54,521 bases of DNA from CAZVKN01 sp964627035 (GCA_964627035.1 CAZVKN010000020.1:1-54521); one strand, 5' to 3'. Positions 32,522-42,374 are shown, numbered from the stretch's first letter. Made by a program: numbers and translations. The notes: generated by a model from the sequence alone, not told the origin.

Positions 32522-35500
32522 CTACCTCGCCAGCACCATCTTGCGGACAGTACTGCTGTTCAGCATGTTCACTTCGACGAAATAGACACCGCTTGACCAA
32601 TCTGATGCGTCAATCTCGACGCTGTGCCAACCAATTTCATACCGTTGAGTGGGGATCTTCGCCACCTGCCTTCCCTGAATTGACCAGACCGCAATTCCGA
32701 CTTCGGCTGCTTCCGGCAGACCGAAACGGATCGCCGTTCGTCCGTTGAACGGATTGGGGTAAATCTCTTCAACTGAATACTCCTGGGGTAGCAGCTTGGG
32801 ATGTGTCAGCTCAATGACGGCAAATCCATCATCTTCAAACGTGATTTCGCCTTCCTTGACTTCACATTCCAACTCGATTAATTCGCCATCCGAGCTGCGG
32901 ACAGCAAACGTCAGCAGGTCCTTGTCGTGCGCACCTTCAATGACCTGTGTCATTGAATCGTCACCGCGGACTATCACACCGCAGGGGAAATGCGCTCTGT
33001 TAGATGCCTGGAAAGTTATGTCAACAACAGGACGGTCGTCATCTCCGGCGAGCACGATTAGATTGCTGCCGGTGACCGGACTGAGGTTTTCAATACCGAG
33101 TATCAGCAGACTCATATCGGATCCGGTTGGGGAGGTGTCCCCGCCATACAGTGGATTTCTGCGTGAAGCGACACCTTCCGGAACTGTCTGATAGATCAGG
33201 TTTGCAGGTCGGTGCATCACAAACTTGTATCCCTGCCCCGGTTCCATCTGAGATATGCCGAAGTAGTCCCACTCAGGCATCACAAAGTGACCTTGACCGT
33301 CCTTGAGCAGATACAGATCGTCCATAACACCGGATATCGCCACCTCAGGCACAAGCGGTCGGTCGGGAATGTAAGCGACCATATTGTAACCGGCATTCAG
33401 CGGGATAACTGTTTCGGCACTCTGCTGTTGTCTGCCGCTGAGGGATATGTCGGTTGAGTTGATGACATTTACAAGATAACCCTTAAGCGGATCCCATCCT
33501 GATAATCCTCTGTAGCCGTATGTCGGAGCCCAGAATTTTCCTGAACCGTTTTTCAGAAGCACCAAATTGCCCGGTTCCAGCTCGGATGTCCAGATATGAT
33601 CCATGAACGGTGATAGCGGTTGAACCGATGAGGAGATCAAATTCCAGCCCGGATCCAGGTGGATATTTTGAGTGACGGTTTCCACTACGCTCAACCGCGT
33701 TATCCATGTAGCACCTTCCCTGAATCCACGGCACTCGTCATCAAATTCCACCAGAGGTATATATTCCTGCCCGTCATCAGCATCCCAGATTACAAATGAT
33801 GCAGGGTCACCGGGCTCAAACTGTTCATCACTCATATAGAGGTTGAAAGAGCACCCGCGCCCGAACCACCGCCCGACTCCACCGATTTCACCTTCAGGTG
33901 TGAACACAGCAACTTCGCTGCCCCATGCCGGAGGATCACCGAAGATGCTCACCTCTTCAAGCCGCACCTTCATAAACTGATCCCCCTCAACAGGTGCGTT
34001 GAAATGACGGAAGCCATCCAGCACATCCACGATCAGATCAATTGCGACCTGTTCACCACCGTATGAATTGATATTTATGACAGCTTCAAACATACCTTCG
34101 GCATCTTCAGGTATATTGACCATCAGGGCAACCTCAACACTCTCTTCAGCCTCCAACTGACCGGATGTCGGAACAACAGTGACCCATCCGGGTCCCGGTC
34201 CTAACTCAAACCCTACAAGGTGATCGTCAATTATGCACCCTAAAACCCACAGACTCGGGTCCCAATCTCCACTGATGAAACATCCGGTGGGAGAGCCGTC
34301 CGCTTCATGAACAAGTTCGATATTCCCCTCACCGGGATCCGCTCGATATATTCCGGTTGATCCGTCATCTTCACGGTTCAGAACATATAGCGGCATGTCG
34401 TCCGGTTCATCAGGGTGGTATGCAAACCCATATACTCCGCTCAATCCGTGATCGTCCCAACTAAGCTGAACTCCACCGTCACGATCCACCAAATACCAGG
34501 GACTGTCCCATTCCGCCGCCCAGAACCCGTCATTTTCAGGATCATAGGCGAGAGCACGGTTCAGGTCTAACGGCGCACCCGCCTGAACATCAGTTGGTCT
34601 CACATTAACCGTAAATCCGTATATACTGTCGTTTTGAGAGCTGTAGAGGTTGTTTACACCGTCATGTGTCAGATCACGCAAGCCCCATCCAACCGACTCA
34701 AGCAGCAATCCGAATGTGCCGAGATGATCACCATTCCTGTCCAATTTGTCTATGACAGGACCTCGGAGTGGATCCGCTGCAGTCAGAAAGAACTCATCGA
34801 GAACAAATTCAACACCTTGAAATCTACTATGTCCGGTTATCTCAGACAGAGGATAATCAAACAGGATTTCCCAGGGATTATCACGCTCAGGTTCGTCAAA
34901 TTCAACTATCCGAATTGACCACGGAACTGTCTCTTCACCTTCATTGGTTATCTCAATCTCCATATCCACCTGTTCACCGGCACGAAGCTCCCACTCGATT
35001 GATTGCGGTTCCACCACCAATTCCGGGCGGTACAGCTCAAAATCCTGTCCCAGACTATCGCCGTTGGCGATGTCAATGTTAAAACTCTGTGGACGACAAG
35101 CCGTTTTTGATGCGGTTAGGGTAACTTGTCCGGGGATCAGGTCGGTCAACCGGAAAGCACCGTTATCACCTGACATAGTTGAGACTCTGCCGTCCGTTAC
35201 CGTTGCTCCCATCAACGCATCACCACTGTTGTCGTGAACCGTTCCTGTCACTTCACCCGGTTCCGTCAATTCGCAGCCCCACAGAACGACGTCGTCAACA
35301 TACCAACCGGCATAGCTGTTTATGAGATGGTCGGACGCAAAACGGAATTTGAACCTGACCGTGTGATCGCGATAATCATCGAGATCAAAGCTGACCAGCT
35401 CCCAACCGCCGGTTTCACCGGAAAAGCCCGCAGTGTTAATCAACGCATCAATTCTATCCTCATCATAGCCTCCGACAGGTTCAATAATCTCCCAGTCACC

Positions 35501-38500
35501 GTTATCAACAGAGATTAGAAGCTGTCCGCCATCGTTGCCCTGCTCGCAGGACAAGAAGTGATAAAAGTCGAGGCTCACCGCTTCACCCGTCACTGAGTAT
35601 CGGTGACTGAACAGGCTGACGTCCATGTTGGCGGGATAAAGCTCATCATCCGGTGTGATGCCCCACGCAAATCTACCTGAATGAGCAAATCTCGGACCAC
35701 CGTCAAGCTCCTCGCTCAGCACCCACCCGTTTATCACGGGATCTGCTTCATAGATCGGTTGATCGTTCTGTTCAAAATTGTGTATGACCGCCTGACCGAT
35801 TGCCGTTGTTATCTCAACCGGCGTAGATCGGTTCGGCACTTCATCCCGCGCGACTAACCGAATCGTATGCCAGCCGTCCTGTCCCGCTTCAAGTTCACTA
35901 CTCCAGGAATACTCATCCATATTCGGATCTTCATTTACCGGTGTGAAGTGAACCAATTCATCATCGAGGAATATCTCACATCCGGCATAATCTATGCAGG
36001 CTGATAGATCCTCGTTCCAGACCGGGCTGATCCAACTCACCGTATATTCAAGCCCGTCAGGTTCAACCTCTCCAGATCTCACCCTGCGCGGCGGTATATT
36101 CGCACGTCCCGTTGTCTCCGCACCGTCAATGAACAGCGGTTCATCGTCAGCCTCGTAGATTGATGAAATCATATACTCATATTGGCGGTCTTCATTTTCA
36201 GACCCGATCTCGTGCGCCCATTCAGGTTCGTCAAGATCATCAACTACAAGCTCACCGTCAACAAAGACGCGATATCCTAAGACTGGATCACGCCGAGGGG
36301 CAGCTCGCTTGCCAAATATATCAGCAAATGGATCAACATAGAGACTCACACCGGGTACGCCGGGATTCAGTAGTGAAATGCGGTTGTCGGTTTCGTGAGC
36401 GGTTCGTCGGGTTCCATCTGTTTCACCGAAATTATCCAGTTCTATCGGTCTGTCTTCAAAATAGCTCCAGATCAGCAGCCGCATCATGGGATCACCCGGA
36501 AGAGCGTTATACTCTTCCCATATATTGTCGAATCGGACAAAGAGTGTCCCTTCATGGTCGAAGCTGTCGTCAAGACCTAATGCTTCATAGCGGTTGAAAC
36601 GTGCAAGGGGATCCTGATGCCAGCCGAAATAGACCGGACCTTCGAGGAATCTTGCATCTTCATCATCCGGTTCAATCGTTTCCCAGCGTTGATTATGGTC
36701 ATCATCAACGAACTCCTCAAGCAGCATCTCACCCGGCAGTCCGGTTTCAGGATCCTCGTCAAACAGGTTTACGTAGAATGCATCTTCACGCCAATCGGGC
36801 CAATCATTCCGCCCCAAATCACCGTCACCAAAGATGTAGATCGAAAATGCGAGAATGTCGTACTCTCCCTCCGGCTCAAACCGCACTGCCAGTACATCAT
36901 TTCTGTTCGGCATGTAAACACCGTTCGCCAAAATATTGCTGTCATACTGTAATGTAATCTCCTCAGCAATGGTGCCGGGGGGAAGCCAGGTCAGCTCTAT
37001 CGTGTCATCAGAGTAACCGCTGGAGCGAACGGATTGAACCGCCAATCTGTCATTCATTACAAAGTTGACCTCAACCTCTTCACCTTCGCGAATCTCAACT
37101 CCCGCCTGAGGATCGGTTCGCCAACCGCGCAGAAATGCTGTCACAGTGTAATCACCCTCGGGGATCCGTTCGATGAAAGTATAAACACCTGCGGAATCGG
37201 TGACAGCCGTGTAGTACCGCTGCACTCCTTCGACCGGTTCTTCTTCAAGGACAGCGGCAACTTCCACCCCTTCCAAAACGAGTTCCTCATCCTCAAACGA
37301 TGTCACTGTACCTGTCAGAGCGGGGAAGTCTTCAGCGCCCCCCAGGCGGATATGTTCTAATGTAATATCGAGGTGTACTTGTTCGTCAGGATCCAGCTCA
37401 ATTCTGTCACTGAACCAGTCTTCATATCCTTCCAGATTCACCGATTGCATCCAATAATTCCCCGGATTCAGATTGAAGAAGGCTGCGTCACCTTCATCAT
37501 CCGGGTTGGCGAAATCAACCAGCGTCCCGAATTCATCGTAAACATCGAGAAACACCAGATCAAATATGTCAGCATCATCGTCGAAGACAACACTCGCCGT
37601 GATTGTTCCCAAGCCTCCGATGACTTCAAGCCGACAGAGAGTCGTAACGACATCGCCCGTGTTCAGGTCGTGGATCTCTATAGTTGCCTGATGCAGTGAT
37701 TGTGTGAGGTTTGATGCGTTAAATGAAACTGTCAATTCCACTTCACCGTTTTCTTCGATATCACCGGATGTCGGGGCAACCGTTAGCCAACTGTCGTGTG
37801 GATACAGTTCATACAGTTTGACAACATCGTCCCCGTCGTGTCTCTGAATCAAAGCGCCGACATGGTAGTTATGTGTGTCATACAGGTAGGTAACGAACAG
37901 ACCTCCGGCACTTCCCTCGTCCTCAGCAGCGGTTTCAAGCTGTCGGAAAAGTTCTCTCGTTTCAGGATTAAAACGATAGATCGCAGCACCACCGTTTTCC
38001 GTTTCCTGATTGTGGATATATAGGTGAGCCCCATCCGGATCGGACGGATTCCAAGCCATGCCGGTCACGCCCGTCAGCCCGTGGTCAACAACAATATCCA
38101 GCACCCGGAGTGTTCCCCGGTGAATCTTGAACCATCGCTCATCACTGTCACCAACCCAAAACGCATTGTCCTGAGGATCAAATGCGACGGCGCGATGGAT
38201 GTCAAGATGCTCTATGTTAATTATCTCGTTATTGACATCGCCCGTTATCGGATTAATCTCAAAAAGACGGTCATCTACAGCACCATATGCAAATTGACCG
38301 TCGTAGGCGAGATCCCGAAGTCCCCATCCGACAATATCCCAGTCGTCCTGCTCAACCCGGCCGAGATATTCCCCTTCACGATTGAACTGATAGAAGAAAC
38401 AGGTATCACTGTTGAAATCACCGGCACCTGCGATCAGCCTGTAGTTCATCGGGTTTTGATGCTGAACAAATTGAACTCCGATGAAGAACTGTTCACCTGT

Positions 38501-41227
38501 CTCTTCGCTTAGGTCATAAGTCTGAACCAAGTCCCAGGGCTCGTCACGTCGAGGTCCTTCATTTCGGTCGCCTCTTCCGATGCGCTGATTATCATTCTGA
38601 AAATCATAGGCTATATAAGCATGGAAGCTTGTCGCCTGATCGCCGCCGTTGGTCAGGATGAGCACATCCTGAGACTGCTGCCCTGCGTTGAGTTGAATGT
38701 CAAAATCTTCCGGCTCAAGATTGAGGTTGCTGTCCCACTGCTCCAGCAAGACCCTCTCTTCTGTAAGCTCATCACCGACGATGTTGACCTCATCCTCAAT
38801 GCTGATGTATCCCATTTTACTAATAGTAAAGTTCCATACTCCTTCCGGAATATCGTGCAGCCTGACCAGCCCAAACTCATCGGTAACCCGCTCATACTCA
38901 TCACCGAGAGAGACAGTGGCATTCTGTACCGGAGTCTCATTATCCTCCTCAACTACCGTTACAAGCAGTTCACCGAGATCAGGTCCTGACAGCCATAAAT
39001 CGTCAATAAACCAGCCTGCATACGGTCGGAAATTGCTGTCGTCCGACTTGAACACAAATCTGAGCTGAACAAGACGATTCAGATAGTCCTGCAGGTCAAA
39101 GCTGACCGATTCCCATCCGTTCGTCGAACCGCTGAACGCCGGATGATCGTTAAATGCAAACACCGTTTCCTCATTATACCCCCCGCGTGGAGTCAACGGA
39201 GACCACCTATCACCATTCAATGAGATTTCGATGCGACCGCCGTCCCAGCCACCTTCACACTCCATATAGTGATTAAAATTCAGCCATGCTATCCTCAGTT
39301 CACGCAGGTCGATAACCGGAGAATAGAGCACATAGGTCATAAGATCTTCATACGGCTCATCCAACCGTGTTCCCCAGGCACGCTCTCCGGATGCTGCTCC
39401 CACGGCGGGTTCACCCCACTCCCAGCCATCATCTGCCGGCACAGGCACAAACGGACCGCGAGTCTGTTCAAAGTCCAAAGTATAAGGTGGAGTGATGATT
39501 CCGGTTGGGATTGCTGTCACAGGTGCTGTCAATTCAGATTCGCCATCAGGATCAACATGAACCGAGCTGATCGCAAACTCATACTCGTCACCGTTGGCAA
39601 GCTCTATTGCACTGTATCGGTGGGCATTCGTGAAGTCGTACAGCTCACCGTCAATGTATATATTGAATCCGGTAAGTTCGTCACGACGGGGGTTGGCGTA
39701 CAACTGCTCATGTAATTCAGCCAGTTCCTGTTTCAGTTGCACAACTGTTTCACGTTCGCGTCGGTTCGGTTTTTCGTTGCGGTTGGCTTCAGTCAGTTGA
39801 GAAATTTCATGCTGCAACTCAACGATCTCCTGCAGATCACGACCTTCATGCGGTGGATAGTCCCATGTAAGCGTGACCTCCTGATTTCCGGGCATTGCCC
39901 TCAGGTTAACCGGAACTGGAAATTCTGGTGGTGGTGTTCGGAAGAAACGAAGAATCCTCCTCATAAGCTCCGCTTTTGATCCGGCTTCTCCGTCAACCAA
40001 TCCTCCAAACTCAAATGATGAGCCGATAGTGCGGTACTCCTGACCGAGGAATCCGATCATCCCTATGAATTCACCGTTCATATCCATATAAGTAAACAGC
40101 TCCTGAGCATTCTCCATAGCTGCGAGGTGATCCACTGAGTTGTTGTGTTCCGCTTCATATCCATCAAAAATCATGCCTTCCGTAAAACTTCCTTCCACAC
40201 CCGTAATCGGTGGTTCCAACTCAGCGCCTGCGCCGACCCCCTCGATCATAAAAAACGGGTGAGCATCGGTTGCCTGGTCAACCGTCCAACTGTTTGATCC
40301 CTCCATGTAAACCGCCCCACCGTTCTCAAGATAGTTTGCTAATCTCTGCCCCTCTGCAGCGGTCAGAGCATGGTAGTGATCGCCGCCTTCACCGATATTT
40401 CCAAGATTGACAAACAGACCATCATAGTCAGCGAGGTCATTCGGCAACTGTTCATTGTCAATTAGGTTCAGGAATGTTACAGTATGCCCCAGCGATTCCA
40501 GAGCAGAGGTCTGCGCTTCACCCGATGGAGATTCACCACCATTCCAGACGAGGTAGTTTCCCGGAGGAGACGCTGTAATCCGGTATGCGGTCTCATCGCT
40601 GATCTCAATACCTTCACCGTCCAACCGTGCGGTTAAACCCTCGGAACCGTCAATGTTTTCGATTCCCACAGCTCCGACTGTCACATCAAATTCATCACCT
40701 ACGTCACGATATTGCAGCAGAATGTCGCCATTCGGTCTGAGGATAACCTGCATGTTAATACTGTTCTCATCTGCCAAGCCGTCATCGTTTTTCTCAGGAT
40801 AGTTTTGATACTGAATAACAAGGTTGCCGTTTCGCATCCCCCGATATATGGTGGGGTTGTCAGCCCAGAAGGCTTCAGGATCGAGATCTTTCCAATAGAG
40901 AGCGATTAAATTGTTCGGCTGAAAATGAAATGGAAGCTCAGAGTGGTGTTGATTGTTGTATCCGTTCGTTGGACCGAAGCCGATCAAGCCGTTGGCGCAG
41001 ATCCAATACTCCTCATAGATCTGACCGTAGTACGGGAATCTAAATCCTATCGGAAACGGACCGTGGAAACTGTTGTCGCGAAGCTGTTCGACTGATCTGC
41101 CGATGTCTTCAATTTCAACCCATCGAAATTCACTGTCAACAGCGACATAATCTTCACTGATTGCGCTTGAGGCTAATGTTAGCGACAGAAGCAGACTAAA
41201 AAAAAGCAGAAAATGAAAGCGAATCAT
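32522..41227 (-). CDS. 2901-residue giant multi-domain exported protein
   Basis: The largest gene in the window. The start at 41227 has CCGGAGAA upstream and directly precedes a signal peptide (MIRFHFLLFFSLLLSLTLAS); an ATG at 41278 adds 17 unlikely residues. Modules in order, rough residues: nidogen-like opening (50-110, FRFPYYGQIYEEYWICANG), GATase-like fold (224-412), fibronectin-III with an inserted coiled coil (440-570), MAM-like jelly roll (582-746), carboxypeptidase-regulatory-like (756-826), anchor plus propeller (846-1126, GLRDLAYDG), more regulatory-like and fibronectin-like domains, a second MAM-like (1816-1979), regulatory-like (1996), second propeller (2126-2326), a V-A-V-F-T-P-E-G module (2409), twin G-W-N-L-I-S modules (2526 and 2612) and a Por-type tail (2819 on). 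Probably a surface adhesin or stalk protein. Confidence 0.87.
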   Translation of the reverse strand: MIRFHFLLFFSLLLSLTLASSAISEDYVAVDSEFRWVEIEDIGRSVEQLRDNSFHGPFPIGFRFPYYGQIYEEYWICANGLIGFGPTNGYNNQHHSELPFHFQPNNLIALYWKDLDPEAFWADNPTIYRGMRNGNLVIQYQNYPEKNDDGLADENSINMQVILRPNGDILLQYRDVGDEFDVTVGAVGIENIDGSEGLTARLDGEGIEISDETAYRITASPPGNYLVWNGGESPSGEAQTSALESLGHTVTFLNLIDNEQLPNDLADYDGLFVNLGNIGEGGDHYHALTAAEGQRLANYLENGGAVYMEGSNSWTVDQATDAHPFFMIEGVGAGAELEPPITGVEGSFTEGMIFDGYEAEHNNSVDHLAAMENAQELFTYMDMNGEFIGMIGFLGQEYRTIGSSFEFGGLVDGEAGSKAELMRRILRFFRTPPPEFPVPVNLRAMPGNQEVTLTWDYPPHEGRDLQEIVELQHEISQLTEANRNEKPNRRERETVVQLKQELAELHEQLYANPRRDELTGFNIYIDGELYDFTNAHRYSAIELANGDEYEFAISSVHVDPDGESELTAPVTAIPTGIITPPYTLDFEQTRGPFVPVPADDGWEWGEPAVGAASGERAWGTRLDEPYEDLMTYVLYSPVIDLRELRIAWLNFNHYMECEGGWDGGRIEISLNGDRWSPLTPRGGYNEETVFAFNDHPAFSGSTNGWESVSFDLQDYLNRLVQLRFVFKSDDSNFRPYAGWFIDDLWLSGPDLGELLVTVVEEDNETPVQNATVSLGDEYERVTDEFGLVRLHDIPEGVWNFTISKMGYISIEDEVNIVGDELTEERVLLEQWDSNLNLEPEDFDIQLNAGQQSQDVLILTNGGDQATSFHAYIAYDFQNDNQRIGRGDRNEGPRRDEPWDLVQTYDLSEETGEQFFIGVQFVQHQNPMNYRLIAGAGDFNSDTCFFYQFNREGEYLGRVEQDDWDIVGWGLRDLAYDGQFAYGAVDDRLFEINPITGDVNNEIINIEHLDIHRAVAFDPQDNAFWVGDSDERWFKIHRGTLRVLDIVVDHGLTGVTGMAWNPSDPDGAHLYIHNQETENGGAAIYRFNPETRELFRQLETAAEDEGSAGGLFVTYLYDTHNYHVGALIQRHDGDDVVKLYELYPHDSWLTVAPTSGDIEENGEVELTVSFNASNLTQSLHQATIEIHDLNTGDVVTTLCRLEVIGGLGTITASVVFDDDADIFDLVFLDVYDEFGTLVDFANPDDEGDAAFFNLNPGNYWMQSVNLEGYEDWFSDRIELDPDEQVHLDITLEHIRLGGAEDFPALTGTVTSFEDEELVLEGVEVAAVLEEEPVEGVQRYYTAVTDSAGVYTFIERIPEGDYTVTAFLRGWRTDPQAGVEIREGEEVEVNFVMNDRLAVQSVRSSGYSDDTIELTWLPPGTIAEEITLQYDSNILANGVYMPNRNDVLAVRFEPEGEYDILAFSIYIFGDGDLGRNDWPDWREDAFYVNLFDEDPETGLPGEMLLEEFVDDDHNQRWETIEPDDEDARFLEGPVYFGWHQDPLARFNRYEALGLDDSFDHEGTLFVRFDNIWEEYNALPGDPMMRLLIWSYFEDRPIELDNFGETDGTRRTAHETDNRISLLNPGVPGVSLYVDPFADIFGKRAAPRRDPVLGYRVFVDGELVVDDLDEPEWAHEIGSENEDRQYEYMISSIYEADDEPLFIDGAETTGRANIPPRRVRSGEVEPDGLEYTVSWISPVWNEDLSACIDYAGCEIFLDDELVHFTPVNEDPNMDEYSWSSELEAGQDGWHTIRLVARDEVPNRSTPVEITTAIGQAVIHNFEQNDQPIYEADPVINGWVLSEELDGGPRFAHSGRFAWGITPDDELYPANMDVSLFSHRYSVTGEAVSLDFYHFLSCEQGNDGGQLLISVDNGDWEIIEPVGGYDEDRIDALINTAGFSGETGGWELVSFDLDDYRDHTVRFKFRFASDHLINSYAGWYVDDVVLWGCELTEPGEVTGTVHDNSGDALMGATVTDGRVSTMSGDNGAFRLTDLIPGQVTLTASKTACRPQSFNIDIANGDSLGQDFELYRPELVVEPQSIEWELRAGEQVDMEIEITNEGEETVPWSIRIVEFDEPERDNPWEILFDYPLSEITGHSRFQGVEFVLDEFFLTAADPLRGPVIDKLDRNGDHLGTFGLLLESVGWGLRDLTHDGVNNLYSSQNDSIYGFTVNVRPTDVQAGAPLDLNRALAYDPENDGFWAAEWDSPWYLVDRDGGVQLSWDDHGLSGVYGFAYHPDEPDDMPLYVLNREDDGSTGIYRADPGEGNIELVHEADGSPTGCFISGDWDPSLWVLGCIIDDHLVGFELGPGPGWVTVVPTSGQLEAEESVEVALMVNIPEDAEGMFEAVININSYGGEQVAIDLIVDVLDGFRHFNAPVEGDQFMKVRLEEVSIFGDPPAWGSEVAVFTPEGEIGGVGRWFGRGCSFNLYMSDEQFEPGDPASFVIWDADDGQEYIPLVEFDDECRGFREGATWITRLSVVETVTQNIHLDPGWNLISSSVQPLSPFMDHIWTSELEPGNLVLLKNGSGKFWAPTYGYRGLSGWDPLKGYLVNVINSTDISLSGRQQQSAETVIPLNAGYNMVAYIPDRPLVPEVAISGVMDDLYLLKDGQGHFVMPEWDYFGISQMEPGQGYKFVMHRPANLIYQTVPEGVASRRNPLYGGDTSPTGSDMSLLILGIENLSPVTGSNLIVLAGDDDRPVVDITFQASNRAHFPCGVIVRGDDSMTQVIEGAHDKDLLTFAVRSSDGELIELECEVKEGEITFEDDGFAVIELTHPKLLPQEYSVEEIYPNPFNGRTAIRFGLPEAAEVGIAVWSIQGRQVAKIPTQRYEIGWHSVEIDASDWSSGVYFVEVNMLNSSTVRKMVLAR

Positions 41228-41831
41228 TGATCGTTCTCCGGAGTAAGTGATATCAGCGGACATGCACAGTGGGCACATTTCTCACCATAAATCGCAATAT
41301 AATAAGAAAACGAGCGAAAAGAAACATACTGTGCAATATAATACGAAAAAGATTACTATGTTTCGGTAGTTCAGAGTTCACGCTTCAGCGTCTGTCCGAT
41401 AATGACATATGCCGCTGTCAACCCGCCGCGGTTGACAGCCCAATCTACATAATATTAACAAGATGGCTGTCAGGTACGGCGACCTGACAGCAGTTTGTTT
41501 GCATTACCGGACAAACTCTTCAGCGTGTCTTCCTCGCACACAGGCTGAAGCCTAAACTCTGAACTCATATTGCAGAAAATTACGGACTCATTAATTTACA
41601 CATAATCCTATATGATTATATGAATGAAAAATACTTCCAACTCAAAACAGCGAAAGAACAACTGATTTTGGGATTTTCCCCTTACAGACAGACTCTCCCG
41701 ATTTTTTTCTGACAGCTTCCAAAAGCCGCCTAATGATTCTCAATCTCCTGTCGTATCATCTTCTGAAATTATTAACCGGTGCAGGGCATTACAGCTTGCA
41801 CAGAAAAACTAAAACCTAAACAGGAAATTCA
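41228..41831. other. 604-base divergent intergenic region
   Basis: Lies between the starts of the minus-strand giant gene and the plus-strand Cys-rich gene, so it holds promoters for both. A nested repeat occupies 41368-41565. The remainder, especially 41570-41830, is AT-rich and free of plausible genes. No definite promoter boxes were identified. Confidence 0.5.
41368..41565. repeat. Nested composite repeat around a double-hairpin element
   Basis: Outermost arms AGTTCAGAGTTCACGCTTCA (41368-41387) and the inverted AGGCTGAAGCCTAAACTCTG...AACT (ending 41565). Inside are terminal repeats GTCCGATAAT (41394-41403) and ATTACCGGAC (41503-41512). Inside those are hairpins at 41414-41439 (loop CCCGCCGCGG) and 41466-41491 (loop TACGGCGA). 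Three levels of inverted symmetry share one centre. It sits in the divergent gap between the 2901-residue gene and the Cys-rich gene. Confidence 0.85.
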
Positions 41832-42176
41832 ATGATCAAGAAAATCGTTATCGTCGTAGTTGCTCTCGGGCTGTTGGTTGGAATCAACAATGTTATGATC
41901 GCCGGCTCAGGCTGCGGTTTGTCGAAAGGTGCAGCTTGCGGCATTAAAGCCGATAATGCTCAGAAGGCAGACGGTGATGCCAAGATGGTTGCATGCGGCG
42001 AACAGTGCAAAGACCTTGATAAGGCGTGCGCCGGCTGCAAGGCTAAGGCAATGAAAGCGAACAAAGAAGACAAAGCGATGGCATGTGCTGAATGCAAGAA
42101 GCTCAGCAAGATGTGTGTTGAGTGCGAAGTGAAGGCTGAAAAGATGAAGAAGGCTGCAGAGAAGAAGAGCAGCTAA
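41832..42176 (+). CDS. Small exported Cys-rich, Lys-rich protein
   Basis: 114 residues. A signal peptide (MIKKIVIVVVALGLLVGINN) is followed by ten cysteines, mostly paired: C-G-E-Q-C, C-A-G-C, C-A-E-C and C-V-E-C, separated by lysine-rich helical stretches, and a KKAAEKKSS end. The spacing suggests metal binding or disulfide pairing in the periplasm; I do not recognise a named family. CAGGAAA stands before the ATG. A strong terminator follows, so it is a single-gene transcript. Unlike its neighbours it has no sorting tail. Confidence 0.75.
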   Translation: MIKKIVIVVVALGLLVGINNVMIAGSGCGLSKGAACGIKADNAQKADGDAKMVACGEQCKDLDKACAGCKAKAMKANKEDKAMACAECKKLSKMCVECEVKAEKMKKAAEKKSS

Positions 42177-42200
42177 CCGACTAACTTCTAAGATGTAGAA

Positions 42201-42236
42201 AACCGTCCGAACTTCGTTGCTCGGACGGTTTTTTTA
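42201..42236 (+). terminator. Rho-independent terminator of the Cys-rich gene
   Basis: Perfect ten-base-pair stem AACCGTCCGA (42201-42210) and TCGGACGGTT (42221-42230) with a ten-base loop, followed by a run of T to 42235, 24 bases after the stop codon. Confidence 0.93.
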
Positions 42237-42305
42237 TGACACTATCTCACAAGCAACGGGCGTCATAAATGAGTTCTTTGATTTATTTAGAAACCCTTCC
42301 ATTGC

Positions 42306-42374
42306 GTCATTCCCACGAAGGTGGGAATCCAGTCCTGCATTGACTTTCTGGATTCCCGTCTGCACGGGAATGAC
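42306..42374. repeat. GTCATTCC-type palindromic repeat
   Basis: GTCATTCCCACGAAGGTGGG and its partner GGATTCCCGTCTGCACGGGA frame a 69-base unit with short hairpins at both ends. Relatives lie at about 32281-32338, 49839-49909, 53366-53436 and 54443-54467. This kind of repeat is scattered widely in bacterial genomes. The following bases up to about 42412 resemble those after the 32281 copy. The rest of the 42237-42556 gap shows no gene. Confidence 0.8.

Noticed and set aside
41228..41278. Longer start of the 2901-residue protein
   Set aside because: Adds 17 residues with two Cys before a perfect signal peptide; CCGGAGAA precedes the ATG at 41227.
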